A stretch of 5,533 nt of DNA from Singulisphaera sp. GP187. GTDB lineage: Bacteria > Pseudomonadota > Gammaproteobacteria > Burkholderiales > Burkholderiaceae_C. The position numbers and the translations under genes are program-made. The DNA is taken from the NCBI GenBank assembly GCA_943327965.2, contig CALPYQ020000132.1, positions 1 through 5,533 on the forward strand, read 5' to 3'. The notes under the pieces were generated by a model, which had not been told where the DNA came from, did no database searches, and worked only from the letters and a program-made list of their open reading frames with translations. Shown here one piece after another: positions 1 to 5,232 of this stretch (within the stretch, counting starts at the first letter, position 1; every line of letters starts with the position of its first letter).

Positions 1-180
1 AATGTCGGCCAAACCGCCTGGGGGAAAGGGCACAATCATGGTGATGGATTTGGTGGGGTAGCTTGCATTGGGCGCCTGAGCCAAGGCGCTGGTACAAAAG
101 CCCGCCGCTAACAACAAAGAACCCAGGGTCAGTTGTTGAAAAACTTTTCCAATTCGATGGACCTGATTGAATCTTGCCAT
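1..180 (-). CDS. Bug/TctC-family tripartite tricarboxylate transporter substrate-binding protein, N-terminal part
   Basis: The first 60 codons of a periplasmic solute-binding protein; the rest lies beyond the left edge. The ATG at 180 is preceded by a good Shine-Dalgarno, AGGAG, five bases upstream. Residues 1-34 form a Sec signal peptide: a basic N-region (R3, H8, R9, K12), a hydrophobic stretch around residues 17-28, and a likely cleavage site after A-L-A (32-34) or A-Q-A (34-36). The mature protein begins with the family hallmark YPTKSITMIVPFPPGG (residues 41-56) followed by LADI. In Bug proteins the PFPPGG loop lines the carboxylate-binding pocket. Members normally run to about 320-330 residues and deliver small carboxylic acids either to TctAB permeases or, as orphans, to unknown partners. 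The ligand cannot be told from this fragment. Cys29 does not sit in a proper lipobox, so a lipoprotein is unlikely. It is divergent from the FAH-family gene, which may act on the imported compound. Confidence 0.9.
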   Translation of the reverse strand, partial: MARFNQVHRIGKVFQQLTLGSLLLAAGFCTSALAQAPNASYPTKSITMIVPFPPGGLADI

Positions 181-185
181 GTTGT

Positions 186-190
186 CTCCT
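186..190 (-). promoter_or_regulatory. Ribosome binding site of the Bug/TctC gene
   Basis: Read on the minus strand this is AGGAG, five bases before the ATG at 180. It fixes that start codon for the truncated solute-binding protein gene. Confidence 0.8.
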
Positions 191-209
191 GCAATTTTGG
201 GTGAATCCG

Positions 210-245
210 TTTAAGCGTTAAAGCACACTCTACACCTGCTTGAAG
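210..245 (-). promoter_or_regulatory. Possible weak promoter with overlapping palindrome for the Bug/TctC gene
   Basis: On the minus strand, TTCAAG (244-239) is followed 16 bases... counted to the hexamer TTTAAC at 222-217, and TGC stands just before that hexamer as in an extended -10. Matches to consensus are 3 of 6 and 4 of 6, so this is a tentative call. The palindrome TTTAA-GCG-TTAAA at 210-222 covers the same bases, the usual place for a repressor site, but no known operator was recognised. Confidence 0.2.
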
Positions 246-362
246 ATTGCTGCATCATCCTCATGGCGTTTGGTGTTACCCATATGACACTGCATGACTT
301 TGTATCAAAGGCACAATTCGTTCAGTCATTTAACTCGTCATTCAACTTTCAGAGCTTTCAAC

Positions 363-1235
363 ATGCGCATTGCTGCTTTTTTCTATCAAGGCCAGCCCCA
401 CGTGGGCCTCGTTTCCTCAGACTTGACGTCTGTCTCACCTTTTGACTTGCCTTTGGCCGATCGCGAATTGGGCGCCCTCACATTGGTGGACGCTTTGTCG
501 CGTGGTGAAGCCTTGCCAGCACAAGGCGCTGCCATTGCTTTAAGCGAAGTGCAACTGCGCGCGCCACTGCCGCACCCCCGTCGCAATATTTTTTGCGTGG
601 GCAAAAACTATCACGCACACGCCAAAGAGTTTGCGCGCAGTGGCTTTGACAGCAGTGCCAAAGCGGGTGGTGAAATTCCAGCGGAGCCCATCATCTTTAC
701 CAAAGTACCCGAGTGCGTCATTGCCACAGGCCAAGCCATTGAGATGCCCAAAGTGTCTACCGCCATTGATTACGAAGCCGAGTTGGCAGTGATCATTGGC
801 AAAGGCGGCAAGGGCATCACCAAAGCCAATGCCATGCAACATGTGTGGGGCTACACCATCGTGAATGACGTCACTGCGCGCGATTGGCAAAACAAGCACA
901 TGCAATGGCACATGGGCAAATCGTTTGATACCTTCTGCCCCATGGGGCCGTGGCTGGTGAGTGCCGACGAAATGGACGGCACCAACACCCATGTGCGTTG
1001 TTATGTGAATGGCGAAGAGCGCCAAAACGCCGCCACACCTGATTTGATTTTTGACATTCCCACCCTCATTGAAACTTTGAGTGCGGGCATTACCTTGTAC
1101 CCTGGCGACGTCATTGCCACAGGCACACCCGTCGGTGTGGGCATTGGCTTCACACCGCCCAAATATTTAAAGTCGGGCGATGTGGTGCGCGTTGAGATTG
1201 ACGGGATTGGCGTTCTAGAAAATCCCGTCACATAA
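363..1235 (+). CDS. Fumarylacetoacetate hydrolase (FAH) family protein
   Basis: A 290-residue cytosolic enzyme of the FAH superfamily, which cleaves or hydrates C-C bonds in acylpyruvates and related 2-oxo acids using Mg2+ or Mn2+. The catalytic domain starts near residue 74 with NIFCVGKNYHAHAKEF; H86 and E89 correspond to the lid His-Glu dyad of FAHD1-type acylpyruvases. The metal ligands are visible as E138 and E140 in DYEAEL and D169 in VNDVTARD. Further family blocks are FDTFCPMGPWLV (188-199) and GDVIATGTPVGVG (248-260). The N-terminal MRIAAFFYQGQPHVGLV resembles the usual start of the family, so ATG 363 is preferred over the in-frame ATG 294, which would add 23 residues of low-complexity, unfamily-like sequence; neither has a strong Shine-Dalgarno (AGAG at 351-354 is the best for 363). 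The exact substrate (fumarylpyruvate, acylpyruvate, 2-oxo-hepta-diene-dioate or oxaloacetate-type) cannot be assigned. It is divergent from the Bug/TctC gene and convergent with metK. Confidence 0.93.
   Translation: MRIAAFFYQGQPHVGLVSSDLTSVSPFDLPLADRELGALTLVDALSRGEALPAQGAAIALSEVQLRAPLPHPRRNIFCVGKNYHAHAKEFARSGFDSSAKAGGEIPAEPIIFTKVPECVIATGQAIEMPKVSTAIDYEAELAVIIGKGGKGITKANAMQHVWGYTIVNDVTARDWQNKHMQWHMGKSFDTFCPMGPWLVSADEMDGTNTHVRCYVNGEERQNAATPDLIFDIPTLIETLSAGITLYPGDVIATGTPVGVGIGFTPPKYLKSGDVVRVEIDGIGVLENPVT
1199..1230. terminator. Perfect 10-bp inverted repeat at the FAH/metK convergent junction
   Basis: TGACGGGATT (1199-1208) is exactly complementary to AATCCCGTCA (1221-1230), with a 12-base loop whose last eight bases (TTCTAGAA) are themselves palindromic. 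The repeat lies in the last codons of the FAH-family gene. On the minus strand it begins 18 bases past the metK stop codon. Neither strand shows a T run after the stem, so it is not a classic intrinsic terminator; it may halt or stabilise the 3' end of the metK message, or be partly a by-product of the conserved G-I-G-x-L-x-N-P coding block. A second, small hairpin GCCC-AAA-GGGC follows at 1236-1246. Confidence 0.35.
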
Positions 1236-1248
1236 GCCCAAAGGGCGA

Positions 1249-2433
1249 TTACTTCAGGCCAGCCGCCGCACGCAATGTGGCGGCCAAGTTGGTACGTTCC
1301 CAAGTGAAGTTGGGTTCGTCGCGACCAAAGTGACCATAAGCAGCGGTCTTGCTGTAGATGGGGCGCAACAAGTCGAGCATTTGAATGATGCCTTTGGGGC
1401 GCAAGTCAAAGTGCTCGTTCACCAAAGCGGCAATCTTGTCGTCAGAAATAACGCCAGTGCCTTCAGTGTTGACCGTGATGTTCATCGGGCGTGCCACACC
1501 AATGGCATACGCCACTTGAATTTGGCACTTGCTGGCCAAGCCTGCGGCCACAATGTTCTTGGCCACATAACGCGCAGCGTAAGCAGCTGAACGGTCAACC
1601 TTCGAAGGATCTTTGCCTGAGAAAGCGCCGCCGCCGTGAGGGCAAGCACCGCCGTAAGTGTCCACAATGATCTTGCGACCGGTCAGGCCGCAATCGCCCT
1701 GGGGACCGCCAATGACAAAGCGACCTGTGGGGTTGATCAGGTACTTGGTGTCTTGCAGCCACTCTTTGGGCAACACAGGCTTGATGATTTCTTCAATGAT
1801 GGCTTCGTTAAAGCTGGCCTTCATTTTGGTGGACGACTCGCTTTGGTCGGGGCTGTGCTGTGTGGACAACACCACCGTGTCAATGCTGTGAGGCTTGCCA
1901 TCGACATAACGCATGGTCACTTGGCTTTTGGCATCGGGACGCAAGAAAGGCAAACGGCCGTCTTTGCGCAATTGGGCTTGACGCTCGACCAAGCGGTGCG
2001 CGTAGTAAATGGGCGCAGGCATGAGGTCGGGGGTTTCGCTGCAGGCATAACCAAACATCAGGCCTTGGTCGCCGGCACCGGTGTTGAGGTGGTCGTCAGA
2101 CGCGTGGTCCACGCCCTGGGCAATGTCATTAGATTGCTTGTCGTAGCAAACCATGACCGCGCAGCCTTTGTAGTCAATGCCGTATTCGGTGTTGTCATAG
2201 CCAATGCGCTTGATGGTGTCACGCGCTACTTGGATGTAATCGACGTGGGCGTTGGTGGTAATTTCACCCGCCAAAACCACCAGACCCGTGTTGGTCAGCG
2301 TTTCGGCTGCTACGCGGCTGCGGGGATCTTGTTCAAAAATAGCGTCGAGGATGGCGTCCGAAATTTGATCGGCAACCTTGTCGGGGTGGCCTTCGGACAC
2401 GGATTCAGAGGTAAAAAGATAGTCATTCGCCAT
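1249..2433 (-). CDS. metK: S-adenosylmethionine synthetase (methionine adenosyltransferase)
   Basis: Makes S-adenosylmethionine from methionine and ATP, releasing phosphate and diphosphate; a cytosolic, normally tetrameric enzyme needing Mg2+ and K+. The 394-residue product is full length (family about 380-400). The three-domain signature motifs are all present: GHPDK at 15-19 with H16 and D18, E44, the methionine/ATP motif [12 protein letters not shown] at 119-130, D167 and K169 in [21 protein letters not shown] at 243-254, and the P-loop-like [16 protein letters not shown] at 267-282 with K274 and K278. The start is secure: AGGAG lies seven bases before ATG 2433 and the N-terminus [19 protein letters not shown] is typical. 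The gene stands alone, divergent from the lipid A acyltransferases and convergent with the FAH gene, 13 bp apart. The 5' leader (2434 upwards) may fold, but no known SAM or SAH riboswitch was recognised. Confidence 0.99.
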   Translation of the reverse strand: MANDYLFTSESVSEGHPDKVADQISDAILDAIFEQDPRSRVAAETLTNTGLVVLAGEITTNAHVDYIQVARDTIKRIGYDNTEYGIDYKGCAVMVCYDKQSNDIAQGVDHASDDHLNTGAGDQGLMFGYACSETPDLMPAPIYYAHRLVERQAQLRKDGRLPFLRPDAKSQVTMRYVDGKPHSIDTVVLSTQHSPDQSESSTKMKASFNEAIIEEIIKPVLPKEWLQDTKYLINPTGRFVIGGPQGDCGLTGRKIIVDTYGGACPHGGGAFSGKDPSKVDRSAAYAARYVAKNIVAAGLASKCQIQVAYAIGVARPMNITVNTEGTGVISDDKIAALVNEHFDLRPKGIIQMLDLLRPIYSKTAAYGHFGRDEPNFTWERTNLAATLRAAAGLK

Positions 2434-2628
2434 GAGGGTTCTCCTGTAAGTTTGGCATGCATGTTGATCTGCGCTGCCAGGAGCTTTGGGGCCTCGGCGA
2501 ACGCTTTAGCAGAATTGTCCGAAGACAAGGCACAATCCAACCCATGAAAGTCATGGCATTGGCGTGTGTTCGTCGCCCTGCAAGTTGCTCTGTTTAACTC
2601 AGCGACGCGGCTAGTTTATCAAAAAAAT
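2434..2628. other. Divergent regulatory region between metK and the acyltransferase operon
   Basis: A 195-bp region that should carry promoters for metK (minus) and the acyltransferase pair (plus). I could not find a convincing -35/-10 pair on either strand. On the metK side the transcript could form two small hairpins: GCC-AGG paired to CCT-GGC with a single bulged G (2476-2498), and TTGTC-TTCG-GACAA (2515-2528), a five-pair stem closed by a UUCG tetraloop. On the plus side there is an 18-codon frame (2544-2597) without a well placed ribosome binding site, and a run of seven A (2621-2627) directly before the chosen start of the first acyltransferase. Confidence 0.5.
2441..2445 (-). promoter_or_regulatory. 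Ribosome binding site of metK
   Basis: On the minus strand this reads AGGAG, seven bases before the metK ATG at 2433. It is a strong site at ideal spacing and confirms the start. Confidence 0.85.
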
Positions 2629-3465
2629 ATGCAATTTTGGTTTGGTTTATTGTCTAAATGGCCTTTGTGGTCACTTCATGCAATCGGGCAACTGCTTGGC
2701 TGGTTGGCATGGTTGCTATCGCCCACATACCGAAAAAGGTTCTTGGAAAACGCTGCCACAGCGGGTTTGAAGCTCTCGCAAGTGGTGGGTGCGGTTGGGC
2801 AAGCCGGCAGCATGTCGTCTGAATTGCCCAGGCTTTGGCTGGGTCAGCCTGTACCGGTCACCTGGGCGAATGACTCACTCAGCTTGTTGCGAAATGCATA
2901 CCTTTCAGGCAAAGGTGTTCTGTTGCTCACACCGCATTTGGGTTGTTTTGAGGTGACTGCGCAAGCCATCACGGACGCATTTAGCCATCAGCATGGCCCC
3001 TTGACGGTGTTGTATCGACCCTCCCGAAAAGCGGGTTTGGCCGATGTGATGGAAAGCTCTCGCGCCAGGCCAGGCTTAGAACCTGTGCCCACCACCATGG
3101 CGGGCGTTCGGCAAATGATCAAGGCCTTGCGGGCTGGCCGTGCCGTGGGCTTGCTGCCTGACCAAGTGCCGCCTTTGGGCATGGGCCAATGGGCCCCCTT
3201 CTTTGGAAAACCCGCGTACACCATGACATTGGCTGCCCGTTTGGCATTACAAACTGGTGCGCATGTGGTCTTGGTGTGGGGTGAAAGACTGCCTTGGGGT
3301 CGGGGCTATCAAATGCATGTGAGTTACATGGCGCAAGCTTTGTCGGAGGAGCTTGAGCCTGCCGTGGTTCAAATTAACCAAGCCATGGCCGACCTGATCT
3401 TGACCTGCCCACAGCAGTATTTGTGGGGCTACGCCCGTTACAAACAACCTCGTCAAGAAGACTGA
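2629..3465 (+). CDS. LpxL/HtrB-family lipid A biosynthesis acyltransferase, first of tandem pair
   Basis: Transfers a fatty acyl chain from acyl-ACP onto a lipid A precursor at the cytoplasmic face of the inner membrane, making acyloxyacyl lipid A. From ATG 2629 the product is 278 residues, slightly short for the family (about 290-310). An N-terminal hydrophobic anchor spans roughly residues 12-30. The catalytic HX4D/E motif is TPH103-LGCF-E108, here with Glu. Further family blocks are the arginine-containing RQMIKALRAGRAVGLLPDQ (161-179), APFFGKPAYTMTLAARLA (189-206) and the C-terminal PQQYLWGYARYK (261-272). The frame stays open upstream to a GTG at 2566, which would add 21 residues; ATG 2629 is preferred because MQFWFGLLSKWPLWSLHAIG matches the usual beginning of this family, but no Shine-Dalgarno precedes it, only an A-rich tract. 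It is followed one base later by a second homologue. Whether it acts as LpxL (lauroyl) or LpxM (myristoyl) type cannot be decided from sequence. Confidence 0.9.
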   Translation: MQFWFGLLSKWPLWSLHAIGQLLGWLAWLLSPTYRKRFLENAATAGLKLSQVVGAVGQAGSMSSELPRLWLGQPVPVTWANDSLSLLRNAYLSGKGVLLLTPHLGCFEVTAQAITDAFSHQHGPLTVLYRPSRKAGLADVMESSRARPGLEPVPTTMAGVRQMIKALRAGRAVGLLPDQVPPLGMGQWAPFFGKPAYTMTLAARLALQTGAHVVLVWGERLPWGRGYQMHVSYMAQALSEELEPAVVQINQAMADLILTCPQQYLWGYARYKQPRQED

Positions 3466-3466
3466 C

Positions 3467-4360
3467 ATGCGTTTCTTTTTCTATGCATTGATGGGGTTCT
3501 TGGCGATGTGGCCACTTCGCTGGTTGCGTGTGCTGGGGCATGGCTTAGGCTGGTTGTTGTGGGCATTGGCGCGCAGCCGGCGGCACATTGTTCAAACCAA
3601 CTTGGCGTTGTGCTTTTCGGAAAAATCAGCCGCCGAAATTGATGCGCTTACAAGGGCTCACTTTGTGAACTTTGCACAATCCCTGTTAGACCGTTCATGG
3701 CTGTGGCACGCACCCCTTGAAAAGGTCAAATCACGTTTGACTTGGGTGGGCTCTGAACAGGCTTTTGCCCAATTGAGTGCAGACCAACCCCGCATTGTTT
3801 TTGCGCCCCATTTTGTGGGCCTTGATGCAGGCGGCTTGGCGCTAACTTTGCAGGCGTCTAAACCGGTTTCCTTTATCTTTGTGCCTCAGCACAGCCAATT
3901 GATGGACGAATGGGTTAACCGAGGTCGGCAGCGGTTTGGCAATGTCAAGCCCTACTTCAAACGCGAAGGCGTCAAACAAATCATGACGGGTTTAAGGCAT
4001 GGAGAGATGTTGCACCTCTCTCCTGACATGGATTTTGGCCCCGAAGAGTCCATTTTTGTGCCCTTCATGGGGGTGAGTGCGGCCACAGTGCCGTCTCTTT
4101 CTCGATTTGCAAGATTGGGGCGCGCACCCGTCCTGACCTTGGTCACGCGCATGACAAAGCATGGCTACGAAATGAGCTTGTCAGAGGCCTGGCGTGATTT
4201 TCCAACTGAAGATGTTGAAGCAGACACATTGCGAATGAATCTGGCTTTGGAAACGGCCATTCGCAGTTCACCCGACCAGTACTACTGGGTTCACAAACGC
4301 TTTAAAACCAGGCCTGAAGGTGAAGCCTCGGTTTATAAAAAGGCGGCAATTTCACGTTGA
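3467..4360 (+). CDS. LpxL/HtrB-family lipid A biosynthesis acyltransferase, second of tandem pair
   Basis: A second inner-membrane acyl-ACP-dependent lipid A acyltransferase, 297 residues, normal family length. A hydrophobic N-terminal segment covers about residues 3-35 and is followed by the basic stretch ARSRRHIVQTNLALCF, typical of LpxL. The catalytic motif is APH115-FVGL-D120 (HX4D). The block LHLSPDMDFGPEESIFVPFMG (182-202) and the C-terminal QYYWVHKRFKTRPEGE (271-286) are strongly LpxL-like. The ATG at 3467 follows the upstream stop codon after one base, with AAGAAG (3455-3460) as a modest Shine-Dalgarno inside the first gene, so translational coupling is likely. It is only distantly similar to its neighbour, which suggests an old duplication with different position or chain specificity rather than a recent copy. 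Its last 28 bases overlap the end of the convergent alpha/beta hydrolase gene. Gene name lpxL would be reasonable but is withheld because the two paralogues cannot be told apart functionally. Confidence 0.93.
   Translation: MRFFFYALMGFLAMWPLRWLRVLGHGLGWLLWALARSRRHIVQTNLALCFSEKSAAEIDALTRAHFVNFAQSLLDRSWLWHAPLEKVKSRLTWVGSEQAFAQLSADQPRIVFAPHFVGLDAGGLALTLQASKPVSFIFVPQHSQLMDEWVNRGRQRFGNVKPYFKREGVKQIMTGLRHGEMLHLSPDMDFGPEESIFVPFMGVSAATVPSLSRFARLGRAPVLTLVTRMTKHGYEMSLSEAWRDFPTEDVEADTLRMNLALETAIRSSPDQYYWVHKRFKTRPEGEASVYKKAAISR
4304..4334 (-). terminator. Probable intrinsic terminator of the engB-hydrolase operon, embedded in the acyltransferase 3' end
   Basis: On the minus strand AAACC (4334-4330), a bulged G (4329) and AGGC (4328-4325) pair with GCCT (4313-4310) and GGTTT (4309-4305) around an 11-base loop, giving nine pairs with one bulge. 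The stem starts within the hydrolase stop codon and its descending arm ends in TTTT (4307-4304), the A-tract/stem/T-tract layout of an intrinsic terminator. The T run is short and continues as AAA, so efficiency may be modest. Read on the plus strand the same hairpin lies just before the stop codon of the second acyltransferase. Confidence 0.45.
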
Positions 4361-5232
4361 ATGATGGCGGGATGCTCATGCACCACCCAGTGCGAGCCGT
4401 CTTGAATGCTGACATATTTCAAGTGGGGGATGAAGGCCTCCAAGCCCTCGTTCAGACTGGGCAGCAAAGCCACATCTTGCATGCCCCACATTAACAAGGT
4501 GGGCACAGAAATCCGAAACATCTCGTCGGGCAAATCTAGCTTTTGAATGTCACCCGTGTTGGGCTTGCCTGAAGCGTCTGGCTTGAGAGGAGAAGCGCGG
4601 TAATAGTTCAAGCCACCTTGAATGCCAGTCGACCATGCTTGGCGATATTGTTCTTTAACTTCTTCAGTGAGCCAAGTGGGCGGCAGTCCTTTGCCCACAA
4701 ATCCAAACAGCTTTTCAAATTGATTGGCGCTAAGTTCTTGGGCCGCTTGGGGTTCGCAAAAATAATTCATGTAAGCACTGGCCACAATTTGCGCAGGATT
4801 GCTTTTGAGATCGCGCAAAAATGTACCGGGATGAGGCGAGTTGATGATGATCAACTTGTCCATGCATTGGGGCTGCTGATTGGCCAAGTTCCAAGCCACA
4901 CCGCCGCCCCAGTCGTGCGCCACCAAGGCTTTTAAAGGCGCTGCACTCGATTCAATTTGGATGAGTTCCAAAATGTCTTGCACCAAAAATTTGGCACGAT
5001 AGGCAGAAACTTCAGTGGGCTGACTGGATTTTTCAAAGCCTCTTAAATTGGGGGCAACGCACCGATAGCCACCATGTTCTGGCTTTGAAAAATGCAGCAG
5101 CATTTCGTCCCAAACAAAGGCCGCCTCTGGAAAGCCGTGCAAGAACATGAGCACCGGTTGCCCCTTTTTGCCGGCAGCACGGCAACTTAACTGAATGCCG
5201 CTTGGCAGTTCTTGTTGCCAGGTTTCAATCAT
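4333..5232 (-). CDS. Alpha/beta hydrolase, epoxide-hydrolase-like
   Basis: A 299-residue cytosolic alpha/beta hydrolase with a lid domain. The core shows HGFPE (32-36), which supplies the oxyanion region typical of soluble epoxide hydrolases and related dehalogenases; the nucleophile elbow VAHD107WGGG with Asp rather than Ser; the acid D253 in MWGMQD; and the catalytic His H281 in DGSHWVVHEHP. The lid (about 135-235) contains NYYRASPLKP (209-218) and Y154/Y157; lid tyrosines activate the epoxide in this family, and Y154 and Y211 are the best candidates. An Asp nucleophile excludes ordinary esterase chemistry and points to epoxide hydrolase or haloacid/haloalkane dehalogenase; the HGFPE and tyrosines favour the former. 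No signal peptide is seen. ATG 5232 follows GGAAGA at 5246-5241, eight bases away, and overlaps the engB stop by eight bases, so it is probably co-translated with engB. The physiological substrate is unknown. Confidence 0.92.
   Translation of the reverse strand: MIETWQQELPSGIQLSCRAAGKKGQPVLMFLHGFPEAAFVWDEMLLHFSKPEHGGYRCVAPNLRGFEKSSQPTEVSAYRAKFLVQDILELIQIESSAAPLKALVAHDWGGGVAWNLANQQPQCMDKLIIINSPHPGTFLRDLKSNPAQIVASAYMNYFCEPQAAQELSANQFEKLFGFVGKGLPPTWLTEEVKEQYRQAWSTGIQGGLNYYRASPLKPDASGKPNTGDIQKLDLPDEMFRISVPTLLMWGMQDVALLPSLNEGLEAFIPHLKYVSIQDGSHWVVHEHPAIIQREIAAFL

Larger units (their letters stand above)
181..362. other. Divergent intergenic region between the Bug/TctC gene and the FAH-family gene
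   Basis: This 182-bp stretch must hold the promoters for both divergent genes. No textbook sigma-70 promoter is visible. The best candidate for the minus-strand gene is an extended -10 like TGC-TTTAAC (217-225), with only a poor -35 (TTCAAG, 239-244) upstream of it. A 13-bp palindrome TTTAA-GCG-TTAAA (210-222) overlaps that -10 and could be an operator half-site arrangement. Close to the FAH start there is an 11-bp direct repeat at 325-335 and 337-347. Short reading frames across the region look like chance frames with no recognisable product. Confidence 0.5.

Noticed and set aside
294..362. A 23-residue N-terminal extension of the FAH-family protein from ATG 294
   Set aside because: The extra sequence is unlike family N-termini, has no Shine-Dalgarno, and runs through the direct repeat; ATG 363 gives a typical start.
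540..1025. A 161-codon minus-strand frame opposite the FAH-family gene
   Set aside because: The plus-strand frame carries the complete catalytic motifs of a known family; the opposite frame shows no family features and no ribosome binding site.
2434..2540. A SAM or SAH riboswitch in the metK leader
   Set aside because: The hairpins seen are short and I could not align the leader to any known SAM or SAH riboswitch core; only listed as a structure worth checking.
1636..2547. A 303-codon plus-strand open frame antisense to metK
   Set aside because: It lies almost wholly opposite the highly conserved metK, its translation has no recognisable domain, and long antisense frames are expected opposite GC-rich codon-biased genes.
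2544..2597. An 18-codon leader peptide frame ahead of the first acyltransferase
   Set aside because: The nearest AAGG is 13 bases before its ATG, too far for a normal ribosome binding site, and the peptide shows no regulatory codon run.
4618..4935. A 105-codon plus-strand frame opposite the alpha/beta hydrolase
   Set aside because: It is fully covered by a hydrolase gene with an intact catalytic triad and has no recognisable product.
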